The notes under the pieces are model-generated. The model did no database searches. It was not told the origin of the DNA and saw nothing but the letters and a program-made list of their open reading frames with translations. A DNA stretch of 64,000 nt from Nostoc linckia z4 (GTDB lineage Bacteria > Cyanobacteriota > Cyanobacteriia > Cyanobacteriales > Nostocaceae): assembly GCF_002608075.1 (NCBI RefSeq), contig NZ_LAHA01000005.1, positions 124,001 through 188,000 of the forward strand. The letters are read 5' to 3'. This document shows, piece by piece, positions 53,942 to 64,000 of this stretch (position 1 is its first letter; every line of letters starts with the position of its first letter). The position numbers were made by a program, and so were the translations under genes.

Positions 53942-54163
53942 GAGATAGTACCCTCGGAAAGCACAACAAGCTACTATCCCATATTATCGTCTTAGGTGTT
54001 GCATAAAAAATGGGCAATGGGGCATAGGGCATAGGGCATAGGGCATGGAAGTTAGGAGTTAGGAGTTAGGAGTTAAGAATTATTCACCTTGCCTCCCCAT
54101 CCCCCCATCTCCCCATCTCCCCATCTCCCCATCTCCCCATCTCCCCATCCCCCCATCCCCCCA
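53942..54163. repeat. Spacer with GGGCATAG and CCCATCTCC arrays
   Basis: ATAGGGC repeats (54014-54045), AGTTAGG heptamers (54051-54075) and nine or so CCCATCTC/CCCATCCC units (54096-54166) fill the spacer. The last array overlaps the 3' end of the next gene's downstream region. No gene. Confidence 0.75.
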
Positions 54164-54652
54164 TCACTGCTCCACTGTGACAGTATAATCCCGCTTCATT
54201 CCAGGATTAAATGTGCCTACCCAAATGCGATAGGTGCCTTTTTTCCAGTTGCGATCGCTAATGCTAGCATCTTTACTTTTGCCAGTGTCATCGCCGCAGC
54301 GAATGGTAGCTTTATCTGGCCCTTGGATGAGTAAGGTAGTATCGTTGTTATTGCTATCTATCTGCACTGTCAACTGGGAAAAGTCATTTTCCAAAACCAT
54401 AATATGATCTGGATTCGGATCGGCAAAACCGATACAGGCTTTTTGTTCGCGATCGCGGTTACTAATGGCAGATAATGAGTAAGAACCACCTGTAAATCCC
54501 TGCACTTTTCCTTGTGCTGGGTCAAAGTTTGTTGATAGCGTCAAAGTACCAAAATTTGCTGTCTGTGCTATCGCAGGGGTAGCTGCTAAGGCTGTAATTA
54601 TAGCTAACAACCAGCCGCGACTATATTTAAGTCGGGGGCGACAGTATTTCAT
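54164..54652 (-). CDS. Exported protein of unknown function (PPC-like fold)
   Basis: 162 residues. A basic start (MKYCRPRLKYSRG) and hydrophobic stretch (WLLAIITALAATPAIAQ) form a signal peptide, so the ATG at 54652 is preferred to the upstream one at 54688. The mature part is beta-rich with two cysteines (CIGFADPNPDH and IRCGDDTG) and has the pattern FSQLTVQIDSNNNDTTLLIQGPD, GTYRIWVGTF, similar to PPC-type C-terminal domains. No enzymatic motif. Function unknown. Confidence 0.7.
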   Translation of the reverse strand: MKYCRPRLKYSRGWLLAIITALAATPAIAQTANFGTLTLSTNFDPAQGKVQGFTGGSYSLSAISNRDREQKACIGFADPNPDHIMVLENDFSQLTVQIDSNNNDTTLLIQGPDKATIRCGDDTGKSKDASISDRNWKKGTYRIWVGTFNPGMKRDYTVTVEQ

Positions 54653-54786
54653 AGTAGCCCTCCAACAGGCTTGAATAATAGTAGTCATATATACATAATT
54701 GTAGTTAAAAAATTACTGTGAAATTTCTATTCGATGTGCCACATTCAAATGTGCCACAATTCATGATTTTACAAAGCATACAGGTA

Positions 54787-54902
54787 ATTGCTATCGCAAT
54801 CATATTTTAATTGTGAACAATATCGGTGTTAACTGTTGAGTGTTGACTGTTAACACTCAACAAAGCTAACACTTAATATTTAAGAAATTATTTTTGATTA
54901 CC
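54787..54902. mobile_element. Family C MITE-like element, reverse orientation
   Basis: From ATTGCTATCGCAATCATATT and TTGTGAACAATATCGGTGTT to AAATTATTTTTGATTACC, this is the reverse complement of the copy at 47049-47153, with several changes at both ends. The TGTTGACTGTTAACAC core is present. The spacer around it (54653-55008) holds no gene; AT-rich DNA separates it from the DUF3352 stop. Confidence 0.55.
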
Positions 54903-55008
54903 CTATTTTGTATCTCGTTATCAACGAGTGAGTAAAATTTTTGCACTGAAATAAAGTACATAAAATTAAAAATTTTAACTTTATGTACTTTTAGTTAGTG
55001 CGAACATT

Positions 55009-56682
55009 TCAGGAATTATTTAGTTGGAAAAAGATGCCACCTTTGAGGGCTTGTGTGTTAGTTCCATAACTACTAACTGTGAGCGATCGCAAGTTATTAA
55101 AAAACGGTTTTCCGACAACTTCCACTAACTTGAGAATTGGAATTTGACGCTCTAATAAATCCTGGCTTTTTGCCCAATCAAGATAGATATAGCCTTGGTT
55201 TGGTCGAGGAATTGCGGCAATACTTTCTTGAAAATTAGGATTGTTAATTAAGGAGTTTTCCTTGGCTGTGAAAATTTCATCCATTGTCTCAAGGTCTGAG
55301 GTGAAAATTTCGTAATTTCCTAAAGTTGTATGCGCTCCTCTAACTTTTGCTTCAATGGTGAATGATGGTCGATTGTTGTCATTGGTTTTTTTACTAGCTG
55401 TAGTTAACTCTGTCCAAGCAGCAATTTTTTGGTTGTCTATGGTTACAGGACTGATGGTAAGTCCATTAGATGAAGCAATGGCGTCTAGGTTCGCCACGCC
55501 TTGTTCTACACCCTCTGATTTTTCCGCAACAAAAATCCAACGGGGAGTTGTTTGTTTTTGAGGTAATAATGCTATGGCATATTCTCCCTGTACCCAAGTG
55601 AAAATATCCTTTGGCAAATTTACTCCCCAAACTTTTTGAACATCGCCCAATGGTTTTAGTAACTGAGAAACCACATCTTCTTGGGAACCATATATAGTTG
55701 CTGCTGCTTGTTTCCAAAGTTTGGCTACATCAGTGTTAGCTAAATTACTCAAATTTGAGCCAGAAATTGCCAAACCTGCTGATGATGGAATATATTGCAA
55801 TGCTCCCACAGGTTTTGTTAATGATGGCGATGGAGAAACACTTTCTAATGAACTGACAAAGGCTGTTTCTGCTAGCAATCCTTTGGGCTTCAACAACAGA
55901 GAAATTATTTCACTGTCATATGTTTGTTCGGCTAATTCTAATCCTTGCCATTTTGCCACAATGGGAAGGTTTAAGAAAGCTATAGCTATACTACCTTTGG
56001 GTAGTTCTTTGGTAGCTTTTTGGTATTCAAAGGAGCTAGTCAAATTCAAATCCGGGGCTTGGACGTTATTAATGGCCTCGCGCAGCACTTTCGCATCGTT
56101 AGCAAACAAAACAAAACCTCCGCCAACTACAGCGCCAGCTAAGTTATTTTGGATTTTACTTTCTGCTATCCCTTGCGGATTGTCAGAAATTAGCTTTATG
56201 CCTTTGTATTCTTCAACATTTAAGTTTGCCCCAGCTAAAGCTCGTTTGGAAAATAACAACTCGACAAACTCGCGAGTTTTTTCTGGTTGCTTGGTTGCAA
56301 GTGCCAAAAGATAGCCTGGTTGTTGTCCATTTTCCGGGTCGCGATCGAGATCTAGGGTGGTTATAGCGAGTGTAATTTCGTTACCTAGCCAGGGTTTAAT
56401 ATCTTCCTGGTAATCAATACCACTCTTAGCCAAGAAACTAGTTTTGAGTTTAGATAGTTCTCCATCACCCTCCAACGCTTGCAAACTGTCAGGATTTGTC
56501 AGTAATGACACTATTACGGGAGAAAGTTTCGATACAAATATTGTTGCACCAGGCTGGGATGTAGGGCTTACGAGGCTAGCCGGATTTTTCGGGAAAAACC
56601 AGTAGAATAAAGCGATCGCAATGGCTAAAACGGCGATCGCACCAGCTACGATAAAACCGATGAATGGGCGTTGTCTATTCAC
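55009..56682 (-). CDS. DUF3352 domain protein, membrane-anchored
   Basis: 557 residues with one N-terminal membrane segment (FIGFIVAGAIAVLAIAIALFYW). The rest is a periplasmic or lumenal domain of the DUF3352 family, with SPVIVSLLTNPDSLQALEGD, KPWLGNEITLAITTLDLD, LLALATKQPEKTREFVELL and YIYLDWAKSQDLLERQIPIL. No known function. ATG at 56682. It is divergent from the rhodanese gene at 56846. Confidence 0.85.
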   Translation of the reverse strand: MNRQRPFIGFIVAGAIAVLAIAIALFYWFFPKNPASLVSPTSQPGATIFVSKLSPVIVSLLTNPDSLQALEGDGELSKLKTSFLAKSGIDYQEDIKPWLGNEITLAITTLDLDRDPENGQQPGYLLALATKQPEKTREFVELLFSKRALAGANLNVEEYKGIKLISDNPQGIAESKIQNNLAGAVVGGGFVLFANDAKVLREAINNVQAPDLNLTSSFEYQKATKELPKGSIAIAFLNLPIVAKWQGLELAEQTYDSEIISLLLKPKGLLAETAFVSSLESVSPSPSLTKPVGALQYIPSSAGLAISGSNLSNLANTDVAKLWKQAAATIYGSQEDVVSQLLKPLGDVQKVWGVNLPKDIFTWVQGEYAIALLPQKQTTPRWIFVAEKSEGVEQGVANLDAIASSNGLTISPVTIDNQKIAAWTELTTASKKTNDNNRPSFTIEAKVRGAHTTLGNYEIFTSDLETMDEIFTAKENSLINNPNFQESIAAIPRPNQGYIYLDWAKSQDLLERQIPILKLVEVVGKPFFNNLRSLTVSSYGTNTQALKGGIFFQLNNS

Positions 56683-56845
56683 ATTAAACCTATTAAAAAA
56701 GATAGTTCACAGCCATTTAAGCAGAAAGAGGATGCGGAAAGACGTAAAGACGCATCCTCCCCGTTTCCCCTTGGGAATCAATGCTCATGCCAAGGCAGAG
56801 ATTTTCTGTCAACATAAGTAAATTACAATTGTCTACAAAAATCTC

Positions 56846-57205
56846 ATGACAGAGAACTCTTTTAGTCAGCTCATTGCCCACATTAGCGTACAGGAACTAT
56901 CACAACGTCTCGCTTCAGGGGATCCAAGCATACAGCTAGTAGATGTACGCGAACCACAAGAATTGGCGATCGCTAGAATTGAGGGCTTTGTTAACTTACC
57001 TTTAAGTGAATTTCCCGAATGGGGCGATCAAGTACCGACTATCTTCAACCCCCAAGCTGAAACCCTTGTGCTGTGTCACCACGGTATCCGTTCTGCTCAG
57101 ATGTGTCAGTGGTTAATTGCTCAAGGCTTCACTAATGTGCAAAATATTTCAGGCGGTATTGATGCCTATTCTAAATTAGTAGACCCTTCGATTCCCCAGT
57201 ATTAG
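56846..57205 (+). CDS. Single-domain rhodanese-like protein
   Basis: A 119-residue rhodanese domain: QLVDVREPQELAIARIEGFVNLPLSEF and the active-site loop LVLCHHGIRSAQM, with the catalytic Cys conserved, then QGFTNVQNISGGIDAYSK. It transfers sulfane sulfur (from thiosulfate or persulfides) to an unknown acceptor. In contrast to the rhodanese-LEA protein at 18165-18851, the Cys is intact. ATG start. Its stop is next to a family D arm. Confidence 0.9.
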   Translation: MTENSFSQLIAHISVQELSQRLASGDPSIQLVDVREPQELAIARIEGFVNLPLSEFPEWGDQVPTIFNPQAETLVLCHHGIRSAQMCQWLIAQGFTNVQNISGGIDAYSKLVDPSIPQY

Positions 57206-57820
57206 GGAATTCCAAAAAATAAATAACAGCAGATGACTGTTAACTGTTAACGGTTCCCAGTCAACAGTCAAAATTAGCAATAGACTTTTAACAGAAGTGG
57301 GGAAAAGGGTAAGGGGTAAAGGGGAAAGGGCAAATAAATAAAAACCCTTTTCCCGGTTGGTGAGCTTGTCGAACCATTAACCTTTTCCCTTTCCCCCCTC
57401 TTGCAAAAGGTCTAATGTTATTGTAAAACCAGCCGTCAATCAATTTGGGGGTTTCTTGGGGAAGCTTGGAACCTTACATAGGATGGAGATTTATTCAGTT
57501 TTTAATTCCTAATTTAGCAGCGATCGCTACAAAAATACGTATTCGCTAATACTGTTCGCAATATATAGTTGTGCAAAAATACGGTTATAAAGCTATGAAC
57601 TTGTAGATTAAGATAGTCGCTCTTTATAGCCAAAAATAAAATTATGTTTGCAGCAGAGCTTCCACCGTATCATACGCAGACTTTAAAAGTATTTATCACA
57701 ATATAATTGTATAATCTATTAAATTAATTAATTAATTATTAATAATTTTGTTTAGGATCGAATCCTCAACTTTTTCCAATCCAATTTTGATTAAAATTTG
57801 CACTCAGCAAAGCATACTCT
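57206..57820. other. Spacer with family D arm and dispersed repeats
   Basis: 615 bp. A left arm of family D (TTAGGGAATTCCAA, 57202-57215) is followed by TGACTGTTAACTGTTAACG repeats (57234-57272), GGGGTAAAGGGG runs and the GGTTGGTGAGCTTGTCGAACC repeat (about 57354-57375) shared with 31055-31075. AATTAATTAATT repeats precede hrcA. The hrcA promoter should lie in the final 200 bp. No CIRCE element was seen. Confidence 0.45.
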
Positions 57821-58918
57821 ATGGAAGTCCAGTTGACCAATCGACAACAGCATATACTTTGGGCTACAGTACGTCATTACATAGCTACGGCAGAGCCTGT
57901 TGGTTCAAAGGCTTTGGTGGAAGAGTACGATTTGGGTGTTAGCTCAGCAACGATTCGTAATGTCATGGGTGTTTTAGAAAAGTCTGGGTTACTTTACCAA
58001 CCACACACTTCTGCGGGAAGAGTACCTTCAGACTCAGGGTATCGCATTTATGTTGACCAGCTAATTACACCTTCTCTGAAAGACGTTACGCGAACAGAAA
58101 TATTAGCAAAAGAAGTAGAAGTGGCACTGCAAAAGCGCCTACATTGGGAAGATTGGAGTTTAGAAACTTTGCTGCAAGGAGCTGCACAAATTTTAGCAAC
58201 CTTGAGCGGCTGCATTAGCTTGATTACCATGCCTCAAACCACTACAGCACTGGTGCGACATCTACAATTAGTGCAAATTGACGCCGGAAAAATCATGCTG
58301 ATTGTAGTGACTGATAATTATGAAACACACTCCAAATTAATGGATTTGTCGCTAGCACCAGAGGAAACACAACGCGAACCAGAAGTAATAGATCGCGAAT
58401 TGCAAATTGTTTCTAACTTTTTGAATAGTCACTTACGAGGGCGGAGTTTGTTAGAATTAGCCTCTCTCGACTGGAGTCAATTAGATCGAGAATTCCAACG
58501 CTACGGCGAATTTCTCAAAACTTCAGTTGCAGAATTGACTCGTCGCACTCTAGCGCCCACTGCAACACAAATTATGGTTAGAGGTGTTGCAGAAGTTTTG
58601 CGTCAGCCGGAATTCTCGCAGTTACAACAAGTACAAACAATTATCCACCTCCTGGAAGAAGAACAAGACCAGCTATGGCGATTAATATTTGAGGAATCAG
58701 AGTCAGAAGATTTGGGTAAGTCCAAGGTAACCGTTCGCATTGGTGCAGAAAATCCCTTAGAACCGATACGTACTTGTAGTTTGATTTCTTCTACCTATCG
58801 CCGAGGTTCAATACCTGTGGGTAGTGTAGGAGTTTTAGGGCCAACACGCCTAGATTATGAAAGTGCGATCGCTGTTGTCGCTGCTGCTGCTGATTACCTT
58901 TCAGAAGCTTTCAGTTAA
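57821..58918 (+). CDS. hrcA: Heat-inducible transcription repressor HrcA
   Basis: 365 residues. The N-terminal winged helix is [25 protein letters not shown] followed by [40 protein letters not shown] is the HrcA signature. A GAF-like middle and the C-terminal [33 protein letters not shown] segment close the protein. HrcA represses groESL and related genes through CIRCE operators and is monitored by GroEL. The gene is separated from grpE/dnaK, as usual in cyanobacteria. It is followed by a membrane protein gene after 12 bp. Confidence 0.95.
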   Translation: MEVQLTNRQQHILWATVRHYIATAEPVGSKALVEEYDLGVSSATIRNVMGVLEKSGLLYQPHTSAGRVPSDSGYRIYVDQLITPSLKDVTRTEILAKEVEVALQKRLHWEDWSLETLLQGAAQILATLSGCISLITMPQTTTALVRHLQLVQIDAGKIMLIVVTDNYETHSKLMDLSLAPEETQREPEVIDRELQIVSNFLNSHLRGRSLLELASLDWSQLDREFQRYGEFLKTSVAELTRRTLAPTATQIMVRGVAEVLRQPEFSQLQQVQTIIHLLEEEQDQLWRLIFEESESEDLGKSKVTVRIGAENPLEPIRTCSLISSTYRRGSIPVGSVGVLGPTRLDYESAIAVVAAAADYLSEAFS

Positions 58919-58930
58919 TTTACAGAGATT

Positions 58931-59608
58931 ATGGTGAGAAAAATTGCCTTTGGATTACTATGGCTGGGATTCATTTTCTATGCGTTTATCCTCTCGCCTC
59001 CCCAACAACCAGGCACATTCGAGTTGATTAAAAACCTTTCTCTTGGTCAATGGCAAGGTATTAATCCATTAGTAATAGCCCTATTCAACCTCATGGGGGT
59101 TTGGCCCCTCATCTACAGCGCAGTAGTGTTTATCGATGGTAGAGGGCAAAAAATACCTGCTTGGCTATTTGCGATCGCTTCTTTTGGGGTTGGTGCTTTT
59201 GCCCTATTGCCCTACTTAGCCCTTAGAGAACCAAATCAAAAATTTGTTGGTCAAAAGAATACTTTCTTCAAGCTGCTAGATTCTCGTGTAACTGGTTATG
59301 TTCTGACTTTAACTGCTGTGATTCTGGTTACCTACGGTTTAACACAAGGAGATTGGACAGATTTTATCCAACAGTGGCAAACTAACCGCTTCATTCACGT
59401 CATGAGCCTAGATTTCTGTTTACTTTCCCTATTATTTCCGACATTAGTAAAAGATGATATGGCACGGCGTGGTTGGGAAAATCACCAAATGCTATGGATA
59501 ACAGCCTTAATACCACTATTTGGCCCATTGATTTACTTATGTGTGCGTCCATCTCTACTAGAAGTTGATGCACAAAACATAACCGCTAAGCAACCAGCAG
59601 CGAATTAA
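58931..59608 (+). CDS. Conserved membrane protein, unknown function
   Basis: 225 residues with about six membrane segments (IAFGLLWLGFIFYAFIL; LVIALFNLMGVWPLIYSAVVF; LFAIASFGVGAFALLPYLAL; GYVLTLTAVILVTYGL; FCLLSLLFPTLV; LWITALIPLFGPLIYLCV). The last resembles the NHQMLWITALIPLFGPLIYL segment of conserved cyanobacterial and plastid membrane proteins. Its start is 12 bp after the hrcA stop, so it is probably co-transcribed, but no link to heat shock is known. Confidence 0.75.
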   Translation: MVRKIAFGLLWLGFIFYAFILSPPQQPGTFELIKNLSLGQWQGINPLVIALFNLMGVWPLIYSAVVFIDGRGQKIPAWLFAIASFGVGAFALLPYLALREPNQKFVGQKNTFFKLLDSRVTGYVLTLTAVILVTYGLTQGDWTDFIQQWQTNRFIHVMSLDFCLLSLLFPTLVKDDMARRGWENHQMLWITALIPLFGPLIYLCVRPSLLEVDAQNITAKQPAAN

Positions 59609-61267
<1,659 letters not shown>

Positions 61268-61307
61268 TCGTTGCCTTAGTCAACTGAACTGAAAATTAAA
61301 TAGAATC

Positions 61308-61339
61308 AAAAGCGCCCTCCTTGATGGAGGGTGCTTTTT
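61308..61339 (+). terminator. Rho-independent terminator of psbA
   Basis: AAAAGCGCCCTCC (61308-61320) pairs with GGAGGGTGCTTTTT (61326-61339) with one G-T pair and a short loop, followed by a T-run. It lies 41 bp beyond the psbA stop. Confidence 0.92.
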
Positions 61340-61391
61340 AGTGTCAGTGAAGAATGCGATTCAATTGTTTGGGAACCCTGCTTAAGACAGA

Positions 61392-61592
61392 TTAGGGAAC
61401 TCCAAAAAATCAGGACTTACGCACAGGTAACGGAAAATCGAACCGCGGAGAATAGGTAGAAATAAGAGTTTCAGAGAGTTTTTGCGTAAGTCCTAAAATA
61501 AATTATTCCGGTTAAAGAGTTGACTGTTGACTCTTAACTGTCAACCGTCAACGGTCTTCTATGAAATATTTTTTTACTTGAAAGTGCCTTAA
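61392..61592. mobile_element. Family D element split by a family B element
   Basis: The outer element has ends TTAGGGAACTCCAA (61392-61405) and TTGAAAGTGCCTTAA (61578-61592). Without the inner 83-bp element its length would be about 118 bp, matching the 120-bp copy at 257-376. The right end stops one base before the stop codon of the PEP-CTERM gene on the minus strand. Confidence 0.7.
61412..61494. mobile_element. Family B element nested in family D
   Basis: AGGACTTACGCA (61412-61423) and TGCGTAAGTCCT (61483-61494) are perfect 12-bp terminal inverted repeats. AAAAT lies on both sides (61406-61410 and 61495-61499), while the uninterrupted family D sequence has it once. This is therefore an insertion with a 5-bp duplication. 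The interior differs from the copies at 33552 and 62636. Confidence 0.75.
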
Positions 61593-61593
61593 A

Positions 61594-62433
61594 TTATCTT
61601 CTTCGGGAAAATCCTAACTTCTTGTTTATGAGCAAGCTACCAAGTCCAAGGAATGCCAGAGCAAAGTTAGTATTGGGTTCTGGTACTGAGGTGGCGTTAT
61701 CAAGTGACTGAAATCGAATAAAATCCAATTCATAAGCTGAATTCACACAACAATTGGGGAAAAAAATGCTGTCATTAGACCCGTCGCCAAATGCCACAGT
61801 ACCAACCACACTTTCGTCTTGTGGTGTTACACCAGTACGTGTTAGCACAGGAGTTGCAGTACCGGCAATAATGTCGTCAAAAGATTTATCCACGTAGACA
61901 TTCAGATTGCCATCTGTATAGCTAATTGCATATTCATGAAAAACAGAAGTGTCGATTGCGAAGCTATCCCCTACTAAGTCAGACCACTGTATACTGTTTT
62001 CGCCTATAGTTAATGAATTAGCCCGATCTAAGTTAGAACCCAAATAATTACCATTTGTGTCAAAAAATTGTTGTGCAAAGGGTGATAAACCCAAGCCATA
62101 GTCAAAAGAATTGAAAGAAGAACGCAGTACTTTTACACCCATCGAAATTATATAGTTAGTAGCATTAATGTTTCTGCTATACAGATGAACTGCTGTTCCG
62201 GTAGTACTAACACTTAATACATCACTGGGTTTACCAGTTAATTGTGGTATTACTGTTATCGTATCGTTCGGTAATTCTCCCAGAAAACTGTCTAATTGCC
62301 AACCAACAGCGTCGGGTGTACCACTTCCGTCAAAGAGAAATGTTGCTGCTTGTGCTGCATAAGGTAAACTCACACTAGCGCAACCGAGAACAACACCTAT
62401 AGTGGAAATACCCAGTTTTTGAGTTAATTTCAT
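61594..62433 (-). CDS. PEP-CTERM sorting domain protein
   Basis: 279 residues. A signal peptide (GISTIGVVLGCASVSLPYAAQAA) precedes a beta-rich mature domain (about 30-245). The C-terminus is VPEPNTNFALAFLGLGSLLINKK followed by basic residues: the PEP motif, a hydrophobic helix and an Arg-rich end that target the protein to an exosortase-type pathway at the cell surface. Two adjacent Cys (PNCCVNSAY) lie near the end of the mature part. Function unknown, probably extracellular. ATG start. Confidence 0.9.
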   Translation of the reverse strand: MKLTQKLGISTIGVVLGCASVSLPYAAQAATFLFDGSGTPDAVGWQLDSFLGELPNDTITVIPQLTGKPSDVLSVSTTGTAVHLYSRNINATNYIISMGVKVLRSSFNSFDYGLGLSPFAQQFFDTNGNYLGSNLDRANSLTIGENSIQWSDLVGDSFAIDTSVFHEYAISYTDGNLNVYVDKSFDDIIAGTATPVLTRTGVTPQDESVVGTVAFGDGSNDSIFFPNCCVNSAYELDFIRFQSLDNATSVPEPNTNFALAFLGLGSLLINKKLGFSRRR

Positions 62434-62862
62434 GAGAAAATTTTGACAATTAAAATTGGATAATTTCGGTATTAAGTATTTTTACCATAAATATAAGTAG
62501 AACAGGGTAAATAATTAAAGGTTTGTAGTGAGAACTTTGGTTCTCAAAAAAGGACTAAAGTCCTTACTACGAAATGAATCTTATTTTTTACATTACTTAA
62601 TATAGTTTGGTTTTTTCAAGTCGTTCTATTTAAATAGGACTTACGCAACGCCGATATTGTCATTGCGACCGAAACGGAGTGTAGGGAGGCAATCCCAGCG
62701 TCAGGGGGGATTACTTCCCTATCGCTCGTAATGACCGAATTACGTTATTTTTGCGTAAGTCCTGTTAAACAAATAATGTAAAATACAAAAGTTTAAAACC
62801 CCGAGCGAGACTGGCTTTTACCTCCTGCTTCCTGCTTCTACTTATCAGGGACAAGAATCAAC
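62434..62862. other. Divergent spacer with two dispersed repeats
   Basis: A GTTTGTAGTGAGAACTTTGG hairpin (62521-62573) resembles the internal hairpin of the family A element at 25302-25358. A family B element follows at 62636-62764. The final 90 bp should hold the promoter of the isochorismatase gene. Confidence 0.5.
62636..62764. mobile_element. Family B MITE-like element
   Basis: AGGACTTACGCAA (62636-62648) and TTGCGTAAGTCCT (62751-62763) are perfect 13-bp terminal inverted repeats. TTAAAT and TTAAAC flank it, a nearly exact duplication. The interior shares ATTGTCATTGCGACCG and ATTACGTTATTTTTGCG with the copy at 33552-33720. There is no ORF. Confidence 0.78.
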
Positions 62863-63420
62863 ATGAAACGAGCCTTATTAGTAATCGATGTTCAGAACGA
62901 ATACTTCACTGGTAAACTACCAATAACCTATCCATCAGGAAGTTTAGATAATATTCTTCGAGTAATGAATATTGCTCAAGAGCGAAATATACCTGTGATT
63001 GTTGTTAGACATACACAACCGCTAGAAAACTCTCCCATTTTTCAAAAGGGAAGTCCAGAGTGGGAGCTTCATCCGGAAATTGCCAAATATCCCTACGATC
63101 TCCTGATCGAGAAAAATTTGCCAGGAAGTTTTACAGCAACAGAATTAGAAGCTTGGCTCAGAGAGAGGAATATTGATACCGTCGTTATCTCTGGATACAT
63201 GACCCAAATGTGTTGTGACACAACCGCCAGACAAGCCGCCCATTTGGGTTTTTCTGTAGAGTTTCTTGCTGACGCCACAGGAACCCTTGGATTTCAAAAT
63301 AATGGAGGTAGTGCTACTGATGAAGAACTTCATCGAGCAACTTTAGTTGCCCAAGATACTTTTATAAGTCAGGTAATCAATACTTCTAAATGGATTAATA
63401 ATCTTGAAAATACCAAATGA
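62863..63420 (+). CDS. Isochorismatase-family cysteine hydrolase
   Basis: 185 residues. The catalytic triad is readable as D9 ([11 protein letters not shown]), Lys in [10 protein letters not shown] and Cys in [19 protein letters not shown] (second Cys of the pair is the usual nucleophile position). The family hydrolyses amides or vinyl ethers such as nicotinamide, N-carbamoylsarcosine or isochorismate. The substrate cannot be fixed; no nicotinamide or siderophore genes are near. The ATG follows an AAGAATCAAC leader with weak ribosome site. Confidence 0.88.
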   Translation: MKRALLVIDVQNEYFTGKLPITYPSGSLDNILRVMNIAQERNIPVIVVRHTQPLENSPIFQKGSPEWELHPEIAKYPYDLLIEKNLPGSFTATELEAWLRERNIDTVVISGYMTQMCCDTTARQAAHLGFSVEFLADATGTLGFQNNGGSATDEELHRATLVAQDTFISQVINTSKWINNLENTK

Positions 63421-63853
63421 GCCTAAAGCGTAACTGTGAAAATAAATTATTCAGGTTAAGGTATTGACTGTTAACTGTTAACTATGAACAGTCAACACTC
63501 TTCTATGGAATATTTTTTTAGTTGGAAATCCCAAACTAAATTTTTGGCTAGGCTAAAAAATGTTGGATTTTAGATTAACCCCATATCGTCGATGCTGGGG
63601 CTTGAATTTTTTAGGGTAGTACAACTAGCTGTACTACCCTACTACGTAAATGATTTATGAGACAATAGGGTTTGGTTAAAGGGAAAAGGGGGAAGGGGAA
63701 AGGGGAAAGGTTTTAAATACATCCTTTACCCCTTACCCCTTAACCCCTTCGGGGTTCGCCAGTCGCTCATGGGGGAAACCCCCAAGACCGCGCTGGCTCA
63801 CCTTTTCCCAGACCACAAGGGAAGTTCATACTGCTTATCTGAACCGTATTGAT
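63421..63853. other. Spacer with family D arm and a perfect hairpin
   Basis: An AAATTATTCAGG..TTGACTGTTAAC segment and the right arm of family D (GGAATATTTTTTTAGTTGGAA, split at about 63507-63527) occupy the left part. TAGGGTAGTACA (63612-63623) pairs perfectly with TGTACTACCCTA (63630-63641). GGGGAAAGG runs and a GGGGTTCGCCAGTCGCTCATGG repeat (split, 63751-63775) follow. No gene. Confidence 0.5.
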
Positions 63854-64000
63854 TTATGAGAGTACTGGCTGGGCTTCCAGTTGCTGGGCTTTGTTCTTCA
63901 AAACAGTTGGTAATTCGCTGTTGAAAGCCTCACCTTCAACCACTTGGGAGCGGAAACCGTCAACTCCAACTGGAACGTCGCCGGTGATGGTGGTGCGGTA
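63854..64000 (-). CDS. 3' end of a gene running out of the window
   Basis: The minus strand reads an open frame from the window edge to TAA at 63854-63856, encoding the last 48 residues: YRTTITGDVPVGVDGFRSQ, then VVEGEAFNSELPTVLKNKAQ and QLEAQPVLS. Composition is coding-like (good codon use, no stops), and stop position agrees with spacers downstream. I do not recognise the family with certainty; no membrane segment or metal motif is visible in this part. Confidence 0.6.
   Translation of the reverse strand, partial: YRTTITGDVPVGVDGFRSQVVEGEAFNSELPTVLKNKAQQLEAQPVLS

Noticed and set aside
57600..57820. CIRCE operator upstream of hrcA
   Set aside because: No TTAGCACTC-N9-GAGTGCTAA-like inverted repeat is visible; only a single GCACTC near 57800.

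Overview
The window is chromosomal DNA of a filamentous, probably heterocyst-forming cyanobacterium of the Nostocales (Nostoc, Anabaena or Calothrix-like). The reasons are a complete psbA (photosystem II D1), a group 2 cyanobacterial sigma factor, bicA, a PEP-CTERM protein, many HIP1 octamers (GCGATCGC), and intergenic spacers full of short tandem repeats such as runs of AGTCAAC, GGGGCATT and TGAATTCTGACTCC. No tRNA, rRNA, CRISPR array or prophage was seen.

Layout. 1-10 kb: sigma factor, HerA-like ATPase, glutathione transferase, secreted fasciclin protein, hemL, a ChaB-like small protein, hisIE and a phosphotransferase-like protein. 10-21 kb: MFS transporter, a spacer with three phased DnaA-box-like sites, a DUF2811 protein, two orphan OmpR-type response regulators flanking a CPP1-like membrane protein, a broken NACHT NTPase gene, a rhodanese fused to LEA-like 11-mers, RNase D and two secreted CAP-domain paralogs. 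21-34 kb: ssuD and ssuA without ssuBC, a dienelactone hydrolase, a GNAT gene with a broken relative beside it, a DUF3131 protein, a ferredoxin, a TPR protein overlapping an aldo/keto reductase, a methyltransferase and a selenium-binding protein.

34-41 kb is one functional block on the minus strand: a tightly overlapping Mrp antiporter operon (C-D-E-F-G-DUF4040-B), an NhaS3-like Na+/H+ antiporter and the bicarbonate transporter BicA. These fit together as sodium extrusion coupled to sodium-driven inorganic carbon uptake. 41.7-45.1 kb is a drug-export type operon (ABC ATPase, ABC permease, MarR regulator, MFS pump).

47.6-51.5 kb holds the most striking gene: a class II (B12-dependent) ribonucleotide reductase interrupted by a 407-residue LAGLIDADG intein and by a 317-nt intervening sequence with the P1 and P10 pairings of a group I intron, inserted one codon after the predicted thiyl-radical cysteine. 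The rest (51.7-64 kb) holds a Uma2 protein, an FMN-binding oxidase-like protein, cysE, DUF3352, a rhodanese, hrcA with a membrane protein, psbA of the E130 (high-light) type, a PEP-CTERM protein, an isochorismatase-family hydrolase and the 3' end of one more gene.

Spacers carry at least four families of small non-coding inverted-repeat elements (called A to D here, roughly 80-170 bp), some with target duplications and one inserted inside another, plus a pair of about 30-bp palindromes. They are the main structure in the window that ordinary gene annotation would not explain.
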